In this document: positions 1 through 11,660 of the stretch, in pieces
Numbering within the stretch: position 1 is the stretch's first letter
Layout of the letters: the number at the start of each line of letters is the position of its first letter
Source: Triglochin maritima
Taxonomy: Eukaryota; Streptophyta; Magnoliopsida; Alismatales; Juncaginaceae
NCBI GenBank assembly: GCA_963682175.1
Contig: OY821787.1
Coordinates: 21,616,501-21,680,500, forward strand
DNA length: 64,000 bases
Direction: 5' to 3'
Program-made: the position numbers and the translations under genes
The notes under the pieces: model-generated
Told to the model about the DNA's origin: nothing
Seen by the model: the letters and a program-made list of their open reading frames with translations, nothing else
Databases searched by the model: none

Positions 1-791
1 ATAATCAATCCCCTTTAATCAACTTGGGCAATAAAATCTAAAGAAAAAGACTAGGCATTCTTGCTTGTTTAGGTCATGCATCATATACATGACTTAGGCA
101 CGTAGTTTGTCTTTTGTTTTAGCTTTTCCTTCAGTTGTTGAGTGCTGGCATGAAGTACGCGCTTTCTACTCTCATTCATGCATTTTGTATGACCATGCTT
201 TAGTTAGTAGGAATTGCATTGCAACAAGTGTGAGTTGAGCGTTTGTTTGGAGAGTTGATTTCTAGATTAAGACTACAAAAGACTACTAAGAAGGGGTTGT
301 CCCATATAAGATAAGGTGGGGGATTTAATCACCCTTTCCTTTGCCCCAAAAATCACACTAATCAAGAGCCTAATTTTAAAATCAAGCAGACATTGACCCC
401 TAAGAATCTTGGGCTCAATAGTAGAGTGATCCGGTCGCGACCGTCATGGCCTGATAAGTGTTGCCTGCCTTGTCGATAGTAGGAGGTACTGGATCTCCGG
501 ATCTGGTATCACTTGCTGGGGATTGTGATCTTCGTTGTTGGGAGGTGAGGCGTGTCGAAACTAGTGATCTCAAAGTTAGGCGTCTCTAGCCTAAGGACCT
601 ATATCCATAAGTTGTTTGAGCCTTGTTTGCTTGTGTACTTCTACCATCTCCCACTACCCACTACCCACGCTAGCTCTAGGGATTCTTCCTTTCTCATTTG
701 AGTCTTCACTTCCTCTATATTCTTCGTTATAGTCTCCTCCTCTGATTACACATTCTGTCGTTTGTTCTTTTAGAGTCGAGTTGAGCGTTTT
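1..791 (+). other. A1 element: 5' leader (untranslated), partial
   Basis: This is untranslated leader of the Athila-like element A1; its 5' LTR and primer-binding site lie left of the window. It aligns by eye with the leaders at 18885-19879, 45563-46444 and 47857-48920, and inverted with 8445-9515 and 34840-35919. The shared core (about 420-600) carries the phrases around ggtcgcgaccgtcatggcct and gtcgatagtaggag. No ORF of note is present. The leader ends at the conserved M-x-x-W Gag start at 792. Confidence 0.8.
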
Positions 792-2329
792 ATGCAAAGT
801 TGGACTCGTTCTAGTGAGAACGCTCGACTTGAGAGAGTGCATTTGTCGGAAATGGATGGGCTAGGTGTTTGGCCATCTCTGCCTCGTGCTCCTTTGGAGC
901 ACGAAACTGAGTTGTCTCGACGTGATGGGGCAGACCGGGTTCCGTAGATGGAATATTTCGGTCCGCTCCCACCACTGCGCATACCTCCTTCTCCTCCTCC
1001 TCCGACTCAGGTTTAAGAGGGCTTTGGTTAGGATTGAGTTCTTGGTGCACCACCACCTTTAGCTTGACAGGATAGACCGATGACTTTGTGGGAGTGGACC
1101 CATCCTGTCTGGGCCACACTACCTTCTTGCATAGTTCTCCGGCCGGCTCGTGGTAAAAACTATGAGTTGAAACCTCAATATGTGAGCATGCTTCCTACCT
1201 TCACTTCCAATAAGGAGGATCCATATATTTTCATACGTGAATTCGAGGAGGTATGCTTCATGTTCAAGCTTCAACAACTTGACGTGGATTTTGTCTGGTT
1301 GAGGATGATTTCTTTCGCGTTGAAGGATAACATGAAGAAATGGATGTACAGCCTCCCGACGAGCTCTATTCGGTCTTGGGCTATATTTGTGACCGTCTTT
1401 CTGAAGAAATCTTTCCCACAAAGGAAAACTCAACAGATACGACACCAGATACATCATATGTATCAGAGTGAGACCGAATCTTTTCATGCTTTCTTTGAGA
1501 GGCTCAAAGACCTTCTCCAGCAGTGCCCTCATCATGGACTTGAGCTATGGCAGTTGTGCTAGATTGTTTATGAGGGCCTCAACTACAACACCCGTACATT
1601 TTTGGAGTCGACGTGTCAGGTGATTTCCAAATGAAACCCATCGATGAGGCGTGGGACACTTTTGAATTAATGGTTGAACATACCTTTGAGTGGGACACCG
1701 AGAGAGCCACCAGCCGCCAGGTCTTCTAGTCGAGCTGAATCACATGGAGTTGTGTCAACTATCGTGTCTGAGGTGAAATTGGGTGCTCTCATGCATAGGA
1801 TTGAGAATTTAGAGTTGGACTGAGCTCCTGTAGCGCCGGTCGCTACTCCTGCGTGTAGTAAGTGTAGAATTACGGGACATGACTTGGAATGTGCTTACGC
1901 TCCAAGGGATACTGAGCATGCAAATGCAATGTACCAACAGAGGCCCCGAAATGACTCGTACAATCACTCCTACAATGCGGGATGGCGTAACCACCCTAAC
2001 TTCTCTTGGGGGCCTAGTGAAGGCCACGGTCAGAGCTCGCACGCTCAACCTCAACCTCCACCATATCAACCTCCAGGCCCATTGATGACCTACCAACCCC
2101 CACAACAAAGGTCGCAACACCATAATTACCAACCTCCTTAGGCCTCATCGTCGGGTTATTCAAACCAAACTCCACTACCCCAACGGGTTGACCCAAAAGC
2201 CCCTCTACTTATCCAACCCTTCAAGTGTTCATGCAGAGCATGCAAAGTATAGTCATAGCTTTGGAAATGCAAGTTAGCTAGTTGGCTCATCAGTTCCACG
2301 AACGTGAGAAGGGTTACTTACCGAGTCAA
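792..2329 (+). pseudogene. gag: A1 gag, 5' part (broken)
   Basis: Gag of the Athila-like element A1. The start is the ATG at 792, because a Met-x-x-Trp start follows the leader in every copy in this window. The longest open piece (1080-1562) holds the Gag core: a segment reading YVSMLPTFTSNKEDPYIFIR, then a KKWMYSLP motif and the FPQRKTQQIRHQIHHMYQ region. A stop at 1561 (TAG where A2 has a sense codon), frameshifts near 1620-1690 and a TGA at about 1821 break the frame. A zinc-knuckle remnant starts near 1857 (C-x2-C...GHDLEC). The frame is cut at 2329 by N1 and resumes at 10952. Bases 1047-1049 (GCA) mark the empty site corresponding to the CACTA insertion in A2. Confidence 0.85.
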
Positions 2330-3206
2330 TGTTGAACGTTTTAATTTAAACCGCAAGTGCACGGCCGCGATGAAGCGGTGGGAAGTACGGGTCGTCCTCA
2401 GGGAGGTGAGCAGCCTCTTGTTTGCACGAAATCAAGTGGCGAAAATAATGGAGAAGAGAGTTGGTTACGCTACTCTACACTAAACTACGCTAAGAAGTAC
2501 GAAATGCGAAACAAAGAAATAAACGATCAAATAAAAACTAAGCTAAGAACAAAATAGAAGTGCTGGAATTTCAGGAATGGAAAACCCCTAAGGGGTGGAG
2601 TGAGTGCACACAAGCAAAGAGGTGGGTGTAGAATACATTCTGTAAGCACATGAAGGTGGTGTTTATCAAGCATAGGAAGTGTCTAAATGTTATGGCAAAA
2701 CCTATCAATCTATTCACCAACTTGGTTGATTAACATTTACATATGCAAGTTGTTTATTTCAGAACCTAAACAAGCATGAGAGGTGTCTAATCATTTTGGC
2801 AAAACTCATCAAGTTATAAATTCTATCCTAAACAAGCAAGCATACATTCATGTTTAATCAACACATTGAAATTAAAGCATTTATCCCATTCTCTAATGCA
2901 TGTATGTACATCTACTCCACCCCCAAAGGGGATGGAACTACTCACTAAACATTACACTAATTATTAAACTATGGAAAGAAAGCATATTAAAACTAAGCTA
3001 GAATTAAAAGACGATTAAACTAAAACATGCACAAACAATAAAGGAGCATAAAACAAACAATGAAAGAAACACAAAACTTTATTGATAAAATGACTCACAT
3101 TAAAAGTAGCATCCTCCTACTTTAGTGTGTGCTTCAAGGCCTCACTTCTAGTAGGAAGAATAGCCACTTAAAATATGGAGTGATTACAAAAGGAGGTGAA
3201 GAGTTC

Positions 3207-3257
3207 TATTTATAGGCATGGAAAAAGCTAATCCGGGACAATCCCCCGATGTGGGAC
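3207..3257 (-). promoter_or_regulatory. N1 3' LTR promoter: snRNA-type USE plus TATA box
   Basis: On the minus strand GTCCCACATCG (3257-3247) is an 11/11 match to the plant U-snRNA upstream sequence element RTCCCACATCG. It is followed after 32 bp by TATAAATA (3214-3207). The identical arrangement is in the 5' LTR at 10416-10466. Promoter function is inferred from the motifs and their position in U3. Confidence 0.6.
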
Positions 3258-3334
3258 TAAACAGATACCACACATAGCCTAAAAATCCTCTAATACATGT
3301 GCTAGAGAAATTTGAGCGCATTTGGGCCAAACGT

Positions 3335-3374
3335 GACCGCCAATTAGCGGTCTTGGACCGCTAATTGGCGGTCT
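3335..3374. repeat. Double GCGG-type palindrome in N1 3' LTR
   Basis: Two adjacent copies of an imperfect palindrome of the form GACCGCCAATTNGCGGTC separated by a few bases. The same motif occurs in the U3 of every LTR here and again just after the primer site in the leaders. Confidence 0.8.
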
Positions 3375-3742
3375 ACAGTGTCCGGATCGCTCTGGAATTT
3401 CTTGTGGGCTTTTCTGGAAGGCTTTGTTGGTATTTGATGCATCTAGTTTGCATGTTGAAGCTCCGACCCGAATAGAATTGCCAAAATACTCCCCATGATG
3501 GTGAGGAGTATTCTGTTTTGCTGTTAGGTCCTTCTGTCTTGCAATCAGGTCCTTCTTCCTTGCATCTTGGTCCCCAGATCTCACAATTCAGTCCTTTTTC
3601 CCAGCTTTTGGGTCCTTTTATCCTTCATCTCTTCAAACCTATTTATTCCTGAAAACTAAACATAAAACTCGTGACATAGCATTGTCTAGGTGAAAGATAA
3701 AGGATATAAGATACAAATATAAGCATGAAATGATGTCAATCA

Positions 3743-3757
3743 AATACCCCCACACTT
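3743..3757 (-). other. N1 polypurine tract
   Basis: On the minus strand AAGTGTGGGGGTATT directly abuts the 3' LTR start TGATTGAC. This is the expected plus-strand priming site and is shared with A2, N2, N4 and A1. Confidence 0.85.
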
Positions 3758-5338
3758 AACTTTTGCTAGTCCCGAGCAAAACAAAGAAAGAGAAAAGCAT
3801 ACGAAAAAACAAGAAATCCTAACTCACTTTCGTAGGAATCACGGTTGCACTTAGCACGTGCAACAAGTCGTTAAACCTCCTTGTCGCCAAGGAGGAGGAG
3901 TGTTGTCTCCTGAGGGTTTTCAGAGGATATACCTACAAAATCCGAACAAGATGCATTAATCAATCTAGCTACACGACTCGTTGGACTCATTTTGTCGATC
4001 ATGGGACGCGGTAATACTACGGGTCGACTCTATAAATGTAATCGGTCCACACACCTAGCCTAATGAGTTATTTGTGAAAGTTAGTTAAGGACTTGAGTGA
4101 AAGACATGGGCAACCTTAACTTCTGAATGTGATACAATGTGTAAAGTCCATTTTGGTTCTTATTTGACTTTTTTTTTTCTTCTTTTTTTCATTTTTTTTT
4201 CATTGGAGCATTTTATTGGTTGGTGTTTGATTCTCCCAGGGTCAGGTTTCATGCATCATTGCCTATGAGGACTTACACTATCACGTACACCTTCCCCCAA
4301 ATCTCCACATAGGGCGATCCCTACCACCCGTGTAACGGGAGTTCGGTCGGTGCATCCCAAGTCAGATGACTCGAAAGCACCAGGCACAAAGTCCCCTCAG
4401 ACCTACTTTCCCGAGTGATAGGAGCCGTGCGAGAAGAGAGAACACCACTTATTTATCTACATGGGAACCAAAACCCCTACACTTAAGTTTCACAAAAAGA
4501 GATTAAGGGCCCTTGCCTACGACAAACTTCCTTATACTAACAGACACGAATTATTTGACTCACTAGGTTCAGGGTGGACTTCTTTAAATGTTTGAGTACT
4601 GAAACCCTATGATTACACGCCCCCCGAGGGAAAACCGGGGTGCATCCTAACGACTCGATAAGACCTAAAGCCAGTAAACTAGAAATCCTAATGCATCAAG
4701 TTCAAGACAATTTTGGGAGCTTTCTTTTTACTTTGCCTCTCAACGGTTTTGCACATGTTAAACACACGCAAAACCTACAAAAACATTTTCTTTCGCAAAC
4801 ACATGAAGATTTTGAAAGAAATGTGAAAATTTTAAAGCACTAGGCAAGCAAAAGAAGACAAGTCACCCAAGGATCATGGCAAGCAGATATATCAATGTTA
4901 AATGCGGCACACTAACATGACCTTAACAATGCACACAAAAGAAAACAAAAAATCAAAAGAAAAGACTCGACTATGTACACACGTAAAACACCCCCCACAC
5001 CTACTTCATGCATTGTCCTCAATGAATGTGAACAAGATACTACATGTAGATATGCATGAAAAAGGAAAGATCTCACCAACATGAAGTACAAAGGGACGTT
5101 CAGGGTCATGTTGATGAACACAAACCCAAATTCCTTCAAAACCTGTGAGAAGCTGAAGAAGGGAGATAAATACGTGAAGAGATTGGGCCCAAGTACACAA
5201 GGGTTGGGGCCCACAACAATCGATGCTCACTGAAGGAGTCTTTTATTACACACTTTTTTTTTCTTTTTTTCTTTTTTTCTTTTTTTCTTTTTTTTACAAG
5301 ATATACACATCAACCAAGATATTCTCATAATCATTTGG
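3758..5338 (-). other. N1 3' untranslated region
   Basis: A 1.6-kb stretch between the Gag-PR stop and the polypurine tract. It has no ORF longer than about 100 codons and no env-like frame. It holds a block (4271-4447) nearly identical in all elements of both classes and a T-rich tract at 5252-5296. Confidence 0.85.
4271..4447 (-). other. Conserved 3' UTR block, N1 copy
   Basis: Very similar by eye to 13615-13790, 31961-32134, 40668-40841 and 52896-53069. It contains a short hairpin (CCCGT-tac-ACGGG, minus strand) and the strongly kept phrase around ggtagggatcgccctatgtg. Function is unknown; a packaging or RNA-structure role is a guess. Confidence 0.7.
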
Positions 5339-8300
5339 TCAAGGAACATCAAATGAGAACATCATGTTTTGAGCACCAGAGACTTGCCGAGATGGGCAAA
5401 CTCCACTGGTACTCTGAGGTGTCATGCGGGGTGAAAGGTCAAAGCTGAAAGGCTCGAACCCCTCATGATATTGGTTGGGTGTGGGCAACAAAGAATGAAG
5501 TTGTGTTGCCTCACTAGGGTTTAATTGCTCATTGAAGAAAACCCTCCAACCAATAGGCGGGTGCATCGGAATGAGTTCCTCAAGTTCATTCGATGGATGC
5601 AGCAGACCTGCATCACTAAGAATGGGGCTTCTCCCCAAGTCATTCAACAAGGAGCTCCCACCATCATTTAGATCATCAAGCATAAGCTCGGTCATAGGTG
5701 GGTCCTTGTTGGAGTCAATATGAAACTCAAATGGCTCAATGGCCATGGGACATGAGGTAGAGACACCTTCTGGTATAGGCATATGATGAGGTGTCTCACT
5801 CTCACTAGTACTCTCAACTGAATCATGCAACAAACACTCCCTTTGGACATTCATGTTCGAGGCCAGCTCACTCTGTTGCATTGCGAAGACAGGCAATGAG
5901 TTTTCGCTGGGCCCACGAACATTCTCAATGGGTTGCATTGGGGTTAGGGGTGTTCGTTGATTTTGTGGTGCTTTCTCCAATTGGCAGATGAGATTTAGAT
6001 TTAAAGGTTCATCCATGGGTTCCTGTTGCCTACCAGAGTTGAACACATGAAACTCGGCACTCATGTTACCGAATGAGAGCTTCATGAGACCATTTCTACA
6101 ATTAATCAAGGCATTGGAGGTTACCAGAAATGGTCTACCCAAAATCAAAGGTATTTGAGAGTGGGTGTTCGCAACAGGATTGGTATCGAGGACAACAAAA
6201 TCGACTGGAAATATAAAATCTCCAACTTTGATAAGCACGTCCTCGATAATCCCCATGGGAATACGAATGGATCTATCCGCCAATTGGAGGGTGATCTTAG
6301 TTGGTTTCAATTCTCCCAAGTTCAACTGTTGATAAACAGAGAATGGGAGGAGGTTGACCGCTGATCCTAAATCAAGCAAAACATTGCTCAATCTAGTGTC
6401 CCCTATCGTATACTGAATGGTAGGACACCCAGGGTCCTTGTATTTTGTGTAGGTGGGATTGGACAAAAGTGAGCTGATATTTGCAGCCAAGAATGCTTTC
6501 TTAGGCACATTGGTCTTCCTCTTGGTTGTGCAGAGATCCTTCAACACTTTGGCATATTGAGGTATTTGTTGGATGACATCCAACAAGGGGATGTTAACCT
6601 TCACTTGCTTAAATACCTCTAATATCTTATCCATGTTGTCACTCTGCTTTTTGGTTAACCTACTTGGATAAGGAGCTTTTGGCAGGTAGGTTTTCTGCGG
6701 TGCCTGAGAAGAAAGCTTTGGTGTATTACCCTCACCCTCAGCTTCTTCTTCACCACCATTCCCACTGAGGGGCTGCATAGATGGTTGTCGGTGTGGCAAG
6801 GAAATGTGATTGTCAACCTGTTTTCCATTCCTTAAGGTCACAATGGAATTGACATGGTGAACAGGTTCCTCCACATGGTTCACTTGCCTCCCCTGAGGTA
6901 CCACATTCTCATTTTGCATTTGTTGTTGTTGGTACATGCGGGGGTTAGCCTCAGGCTGGCTAGGAAAAGACCCTCTCTCTCTCATGTACAGATTGAGTCA
7001 ATTGGCCCATCTGAAGCTCTAGAGATTTCATGGTCTGCTGATTTGAAGTGAGAACTTGACTTGTGGTAGACATAAAATTTTTCATTGAGTTTTCAAGTCC
7101 ACGAGTCAAGGTCTCAAGCGAATTGAATCGGGTTTCCATATTATTGGAATTTGGGAAACCCGATTGATTGGTCGTTTGTGCTTGGGGTGGCTGATAGGAA
7201 TGTGCATGCATGGGAGGTTGGTGTGATTGGGAAGGTGGTCTAGAGGAGTTTGAAGGACCATCCGGGGCATTATTTTGGTTCCATGAAAAATTGGGGTGGT
7301 TCCTCCATCCAGGGTTATAAGATGATGAGTATGGGTCATTCCTAGCTCTGTCATAGATGGCGTTGACACGCTCCATCTCAGGAGGAATGGACTCACACTC
7401 GCTCTCTACATGACCTATCCTACCACATGAATGACAAGGAACTGGACCAGATGTGGACATGTGAGGTGCACTTTGTCAGTTTTGGAGCTCAATCGAATCC
7501 ATACGGCGCATTAAGGCCGCCATGCGTGCCTCGGTGGCCGTAGTGGTATCGATAGCAAATGCGGCACCCGATCTAGTCGAGTTTGCACTCGCGATCCTCG
7601 TTCCTATACTAGATGATGCAGGTGGTTTCCTCACACTCTCCTACTGCATGGTTTTCTCAGCGAGGTCTTCTAGGAAGGCCCATGCCTCCCTTTCATCCTT
7701 TCCCAAAAACTCTCCTTGACACATGGACTCAAGGAGCGTTCTGGACGGGATGTGAAGACCCTCATACACAATCTGACAAAGACGCCACAACTCAATGCCA
7801 TGGTGAGGGCACGAGGATAGTAGCTCTTTGAACCTCTCAAGATATGCATGAAATGGTTCGGTCTCATGTTGATAGAACGAATTGATTTCGTTCCTCAATT
7901 TTTGAGTCCGATGATTAGGAAAGTACTTCTTGAGGAATGCAGATTGAAACTCATCCCAAGTCCTAAAGGAATTCACCTGGTTGCTGTACAACCACTTCTT
8001 GGCGTCATCCTTTAGTGCAAAAGGAACGAGCCTAAGATGGATGGAGTCTGTGGTAAGTTGTTGCAGCTTGAACATAGCACAGACCTCCTCAAATTCCCTG
8101 AGAAAGATATAGGGGTCACCTTTCCCAGTGAAATGAGGGAGCATGGAAATGAATTGAGGCTTAACCTCAAAATGGTTCCCATTAGCCTCTGGTAATACGA
8201 TGCATGAGGGTAGAGCGGTACGGCTCGGGTAGCATCGATCACGAAGAGGTATGGGAACGACAACTGGAAGCACAGGTGGAACAGGCGGGTCCAGCAACTG

Positions 8301-8444
8301 CTCCTCCTCACGGAAATTAGCAGCCATTGGACCCGAACTACGTGCGACACGAGAGGAGGAAGGTGTCGAGAAATCAATGACCGAAGCCGGATTGACAACG
8401 CTCCTCGTCAAACAACCACTCTCGTCTCGTGTCCACGAAAGCAT
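5339..8444 (-). pseudogene. gag-pro: N1 Gag-protease-tail polyprotein (three lesions)
   Basis: Same frame as the intact N4 gene (48921-52019). The start at 8444 is the conserved Met-x-x-Trp; an in-frame ATG lies upstream at 8486. Order: N-terminal linker, Gag core (FTGKGDPYIFLREFEEVCAM; KKWLYS; FPNHRTQKLRNEI), C-x2-C-x4-H-x4-C zinc knuckle (CHSCGRIGHVESEC), Q/P-rich linker, retroviral-type protease with LLDLGSAVN active-site motif and ILGRPFL, then the N-class tail ending SFDVP. Lesions: a TAG where N4 has TGG (near 7650), a TGA near 7476, and loss of two bases in a GA run near 6985 that shifts the frame. The last segment (6985-5339, 548 codons) is open. No RT or integrase follows. Confidence 0.92.
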
Positions 8445-9515
8445 GCACAAAGGTGCACACACAAACCACAACTCTTTTTTTTTCAAAGAATGTACGTAGG
8501 GGAGAAGACAGGGGGGACACAGGAGAGAAAGAATGACTCAGGAGATAAAGGAAGAAGTTCTTATGCTACGGCGGATGGGTACAGGTAGAAGCACACAAGC
8601 AAACAAGGCTCAAGCAATCCTAAGGTCGCTATAGGTCCTTACAGCTAGACGACGCCTAACTGCGAGGTCACACGGCCTCAACACGCCTCACCTCCCTACA
8701 ATGAGGACCACAAAGCCCAGCAAGTGAGCCAAGATCTGGGGATCTCGTCTCTCCTACTATCGACAAAGTGGGCAACACCGATCAGGTCATGACGGTCGGG
8801 ACCGGATCACTCTCCTAATGCGTCCAAGATCCTTAGGGCCAATGTCTACTTGATTTTAAAATTAGGCTCTTGATTAGTGTGGTTTTTGGGGCAAAGGAAA
8901 GGGTGATGAAATCCCCCACCTTATCTTTTATGGGACAGCCCCTCCTTAGTAGCGTTTTGGAGTCCTAATCTAGCAATCAACTCTCCAAACAAAACGCTCA
9001 ACTCACACTTGTTTCAATGCACTTCCTACTAACCAATGCATGTTCATACGAAATGCATGAATGAGAGTAGAAGGTGCGTACCTCACGCCAGCTCTCAGCA
9101 ACAGAAAATAAAGCTAAGATAAAAGACAATCTAAGTGCCTAAGTCACATACATGATGCATGGCCTAAACAAAAAGAATGCCTAATCTTTTGCTTTGAGTT
9201 TTAGGGTCCAAGTTGCTCAAGGGAAGTTGATTATTAATCTGGGAGCAATCTAAGAGTCAGAACATGCACAAATGCAGTCTCAGATTACTATATCAATTAG
9301 GCTAACAACAACAAAAAACTAGAAGGTGAACTGAGCTCACCCAACCGCTGATTAGCGGTCTCAGACCGCTGATTGGCGGTCTGAAGTGCCCAGGGAGCCT
9401 TGCAATTTTTCCAGAAGCCTTCCCTTGCAATTCCCAGTCTCCTGAAACAAAGAACAACTACAAAACACAAATTAAATCCACTCGAATCGTCCAAACAAGA
9501 GTCTGGACTGGCACC
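8445..9515 (-). other. N1 5' leader
   Basis: Untranslated leader between primer site and Gag start. The core (about 8640-8815) matches the leader core of all other elements here. A double GCGG-type palindrome lies near the primer site (9344-9382). Confidence 0.85.
9344..9382. repeat. Double GCGG-type palindrome in N1 leader
   Basis: Two copies of the form ACCGCTGATTNGCGGT, about 130 bases downstream of the primer site in transcript sense. It is the counterpart of the U3 palindromes at 3335-3374 and 10544-10582. Confidence 0.75.
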
Positions 9516-9533
9516 TCCCCGGCAACGACGCCA
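9516..9533 (-). other. N1 primer-binding site (tRNA-Asp type)
   Basis: The minus strand reads TGGCGTCGTTGCCGGGGA, complementary with one mismatch to the 3' end of plant tRNA-Asp. It starts six bases after the 5' LTR, as in N2, N3 and N4. Confidence 0.85.
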
Positions 9534-9539
9534 AAAACT

Positions 9540-10951
9540 TGTTGAACGTTTTAATTTAAACCGCAAGTGCACGGCCACGATGAAGCGGTGGCAAGTACGG
9601 GTCGTCCTCTGGGAGGTGAGCAGCCTCTTGTTTGCACGAAATCAAGTGGAGAAAATAATGGAGAAGAGAGTTGGTTACGCTACTCTACACTAAACTACGC
9701 TAAGAAGTACGAAATGCGAAACAAAGAAATAAACGATCAAATAAAAACTAAGCTAAGAACAAAATAGAAGTGCTGGAATTTCAGGAATGGAAAACCCTAA
9801 GGGGTGGAGTGAGTGCACACAAGCAAAGAGGTGGGTGTAGAATACATTCTTTAAGCACATGAAGGTGGTGTTTATCAAGCATAGGAAGTGTCTAAATGTT
9901 ATGGCAAAACCTATCAATCTATTCACCAACTTGGTTGATTAACATTTACATATGCAAGTTGTTTATTTCAGAACCTAAACAAGCATGAGAGGTGTCTAAT
10001 CATTTTGGCAAAACTCATCAAGTTATAAATTCTATCCTAAACAAGCAAGCATACATTCATGTTTAATCAACACATTGAAATTAAAGCATTTATCCCATTC
10101 TCTAATGCATGTATGTACATCTACTCCACCCCCAAAGGGGATGGAACTACTCACTAAACATTACACTAATTATTAAACTATGGAAAGAAAGCATATTAAA
10201 ACTAAGCTAGAATTAAAAGACGATTAAACTAAAACATGCACAAACAATAAAGGAGCATAAAACAAACAATGAAAGAAACACAAAACTTTATTGATAAAAT
10301 GACTCACATTAAAAGTAGCATCCTCCTACTTTAGTGTGTGCTTCAAGGCCTCACTTCTAGTAGGAAGAATAGCCACTTAAAATATGGAGTGATTACAAAA
10401 GGAGGTGAAGAGTTCTATTTATAGGCATGGAAGAAGCTAATCCGGGACAATCCCCCGATGTGGGACTAAACAGATACCACACATAGCCTAAAAATCCTCT
10501 AATACATGTGCTGGAGAAATTTGAGCGCATTTGGGCCAAACGTGACCGCCAATTAGCGGTCTCGGACCGCTAATTAGCGGTCTACAGTGTCCGGATCGCT
10601 CTGGAATTTCTTGTGGGCTTTCCTGGAAGGCTTTGTTGGTATTTGATGCATCTAGTTTGCATGTTGGAGCTCCGACCCGAATAGAATTGCCAAAATACTC
10701 CCCATGATGGTGAGGAGTATTCTGTTTTACTCTTAGGTCCTTCTGTCTTGCAATCAGGTCCTTCTTCCTTGCATCTTGGTCCCCAGATCTCACAATTCAG
10801 TCCTTTTTCCCAGCTTTTGGGTCCTTTTATCCTTCATCTCTTCAAACCTATTTATTCCTGAAAACTAAACATAAAACTCGTGACATAGCATTGTTTAGGT
10901 GAAAGATAATGGATATAAGATACAAATATAAGCATGAAATGATGTCAATCA
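9540..10951 (-). repeat. N1 5' LTR
   Basis: Partner of 2330-3742, nearly identical in sequence and structure. It carries the palindrome pair (10544-10582), GTCCCACATCG on the minus strand (10456-10466) and TATAAATA (10416-10423). The terminal TCA is followed by TSD GTCAA. Confidence 0.95.
10416..10466 (-). promoter_or_regulatory. N1 5' LTR promoter: snRNA-type USE plus TATA box
   Basis: GTCCCACATCG and TATAAATA are separated by exactly 32 bp, as in the 3' LTR. This copy would drive transcription of N1. Confidence 0.6.
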
Positions 10952-11660
10952 GTCAACCTGTGGTAAATCCCAGGGGTCAACCTACTCAGGCTAGGCAAAA
11001 TGTCCGTACCTTAATGTGAAAATGCCTGAATCCAACCCTGTTGGTGACTCTTCCGAGGAGGGTTGTGAGTCATTCAAGGAACCCAATTCTGAGACTCCTC
11101 GTGACAGTTATGTCCCTAAGGCACCATTCCCATATAGTTTGACTAAAAACACGATGAGCATTGGGACAAAATTGTTGAGGTACTTAGGCAAGTCAATGTG
11201 AACATTCCGTTGTTGGACGTCAATCTGCAAATGCCACCGTATGCCAAGTTCCTTAAGGACCTTTGTATCGTTAAGAGGAGAACAAATGTTCCCAAAGGCA
11301 TTTTTGGGTGCCAATGTGAGTTCGATATTAACACAACCCATGCACGTCCAATACAAGGACCCCGATTGTCCAACTGTTTCTTGAATGATCGGTAATGTGA
11401 CAATTTCATAAACTTTATTGGATTTGGGAGCATTTGTGACCCTCCTGCCCTACTCTGTCTATGTCAACCATGTAATTGGCGATCTTAGGCCAACAAGGAC
11501 AACCCTCCAGTTGGCTGCCAGATTCGTCAAGATTCCACGAGGAAGTGTAGAGGATGTCCTTATTAAAGTGGGTGAGTTCATATTCCCAGTTGATTTCATC
11601 ATCTTGGATATTGAACCTGTGTCCAACCGACAAAGACAAATTTTAGTGATCCTTGGGAGG
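10952..11660 (+). pseudogene. pol: A1 gag-pol middle part (protease region, broken)
   Basis: Continuation of A1 after the N1 insertion; it matches A2 27066-27850. It encodes the region before the protease (LTKN...; NIPLLDVNLQMPPYAKFLKD) and the protease itself. The active-site segment reads LDLGAFVTLLPYSVYVN (11418-11810 frame), followed by the DVLIKVGEFIFPVDFIILD motif. Several frameshifts and stops separate the pieces. It is cut at 11660 by N2 after CCTTGGGAGG; the matching A2 sequence runs on into the PFLATSNALINCRNG motif. Confidence 0.85.

Larger units (their letters stand above)
2330..3742 (-). repeat. N1 3' LTR
   Basis: Starts TGTTGAACG and ends GTCAATCA on the plus strand. Read on the minus strand it contains, in order, two GCGG-type palindromes (3335-3374), GTCCCACATCG (3247-3257), a TATAAATA box (3207-3214) exactly 32 bp downstream, and an inverted-repeat pair of CCCC...GGGGTGGAG type (about 2910-2935 and 2585-2602). 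Two copies of the gcaaaac...tgtctaa repeat lie between the arms (about 2670-2830). It is the partner of the LTR at 9540-10951. Confidence 0.95.
2330..10951 (-). mobile_element. N1: complete non-autonomous Athila-like LTR retrotransposon (Gag-PR only)
   Basis: An 8.6-kb element bounded by two LTRs (2330-3742 and 9540-10951), each TG...CA in structure, and flanked by a perfect 5-bp TSD GTCAA (2325-2329 and 10952-10956). It sits in the gag-pol frame of A1. On the minus strand the order is LTR, tRNA-Asp-type primer site, leader, one Gag-protease frame, 3' UTR, polypurine tract, LTR. There is no RT, RNase H or integrase. The two LTRs differ at roughly 16 positions by hand count over 1.41 kb, so the insertion is fairly young. 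The coding frame has two nonsense codons and one 2-base slip, so this copy is inactive as a Gag source. Confidence 0.95.

Noticed and set aside
811..1119. Minus-strand ORFs over the A1 leader and gag start
   Set aside because: They lie antisense to the recognised gag and match no family.
3335..3374. CRISPR-like palindromic repeats
   Set aside because: Only two copies per site, no regular spacers, plant nuclear context; explained as an LTR motif.
5252..5296. T-rich tract as a terminator or poly(A) signal
   Set aside because: Simple low-complexity run in the N1 3' UTR, not shared by all copies.
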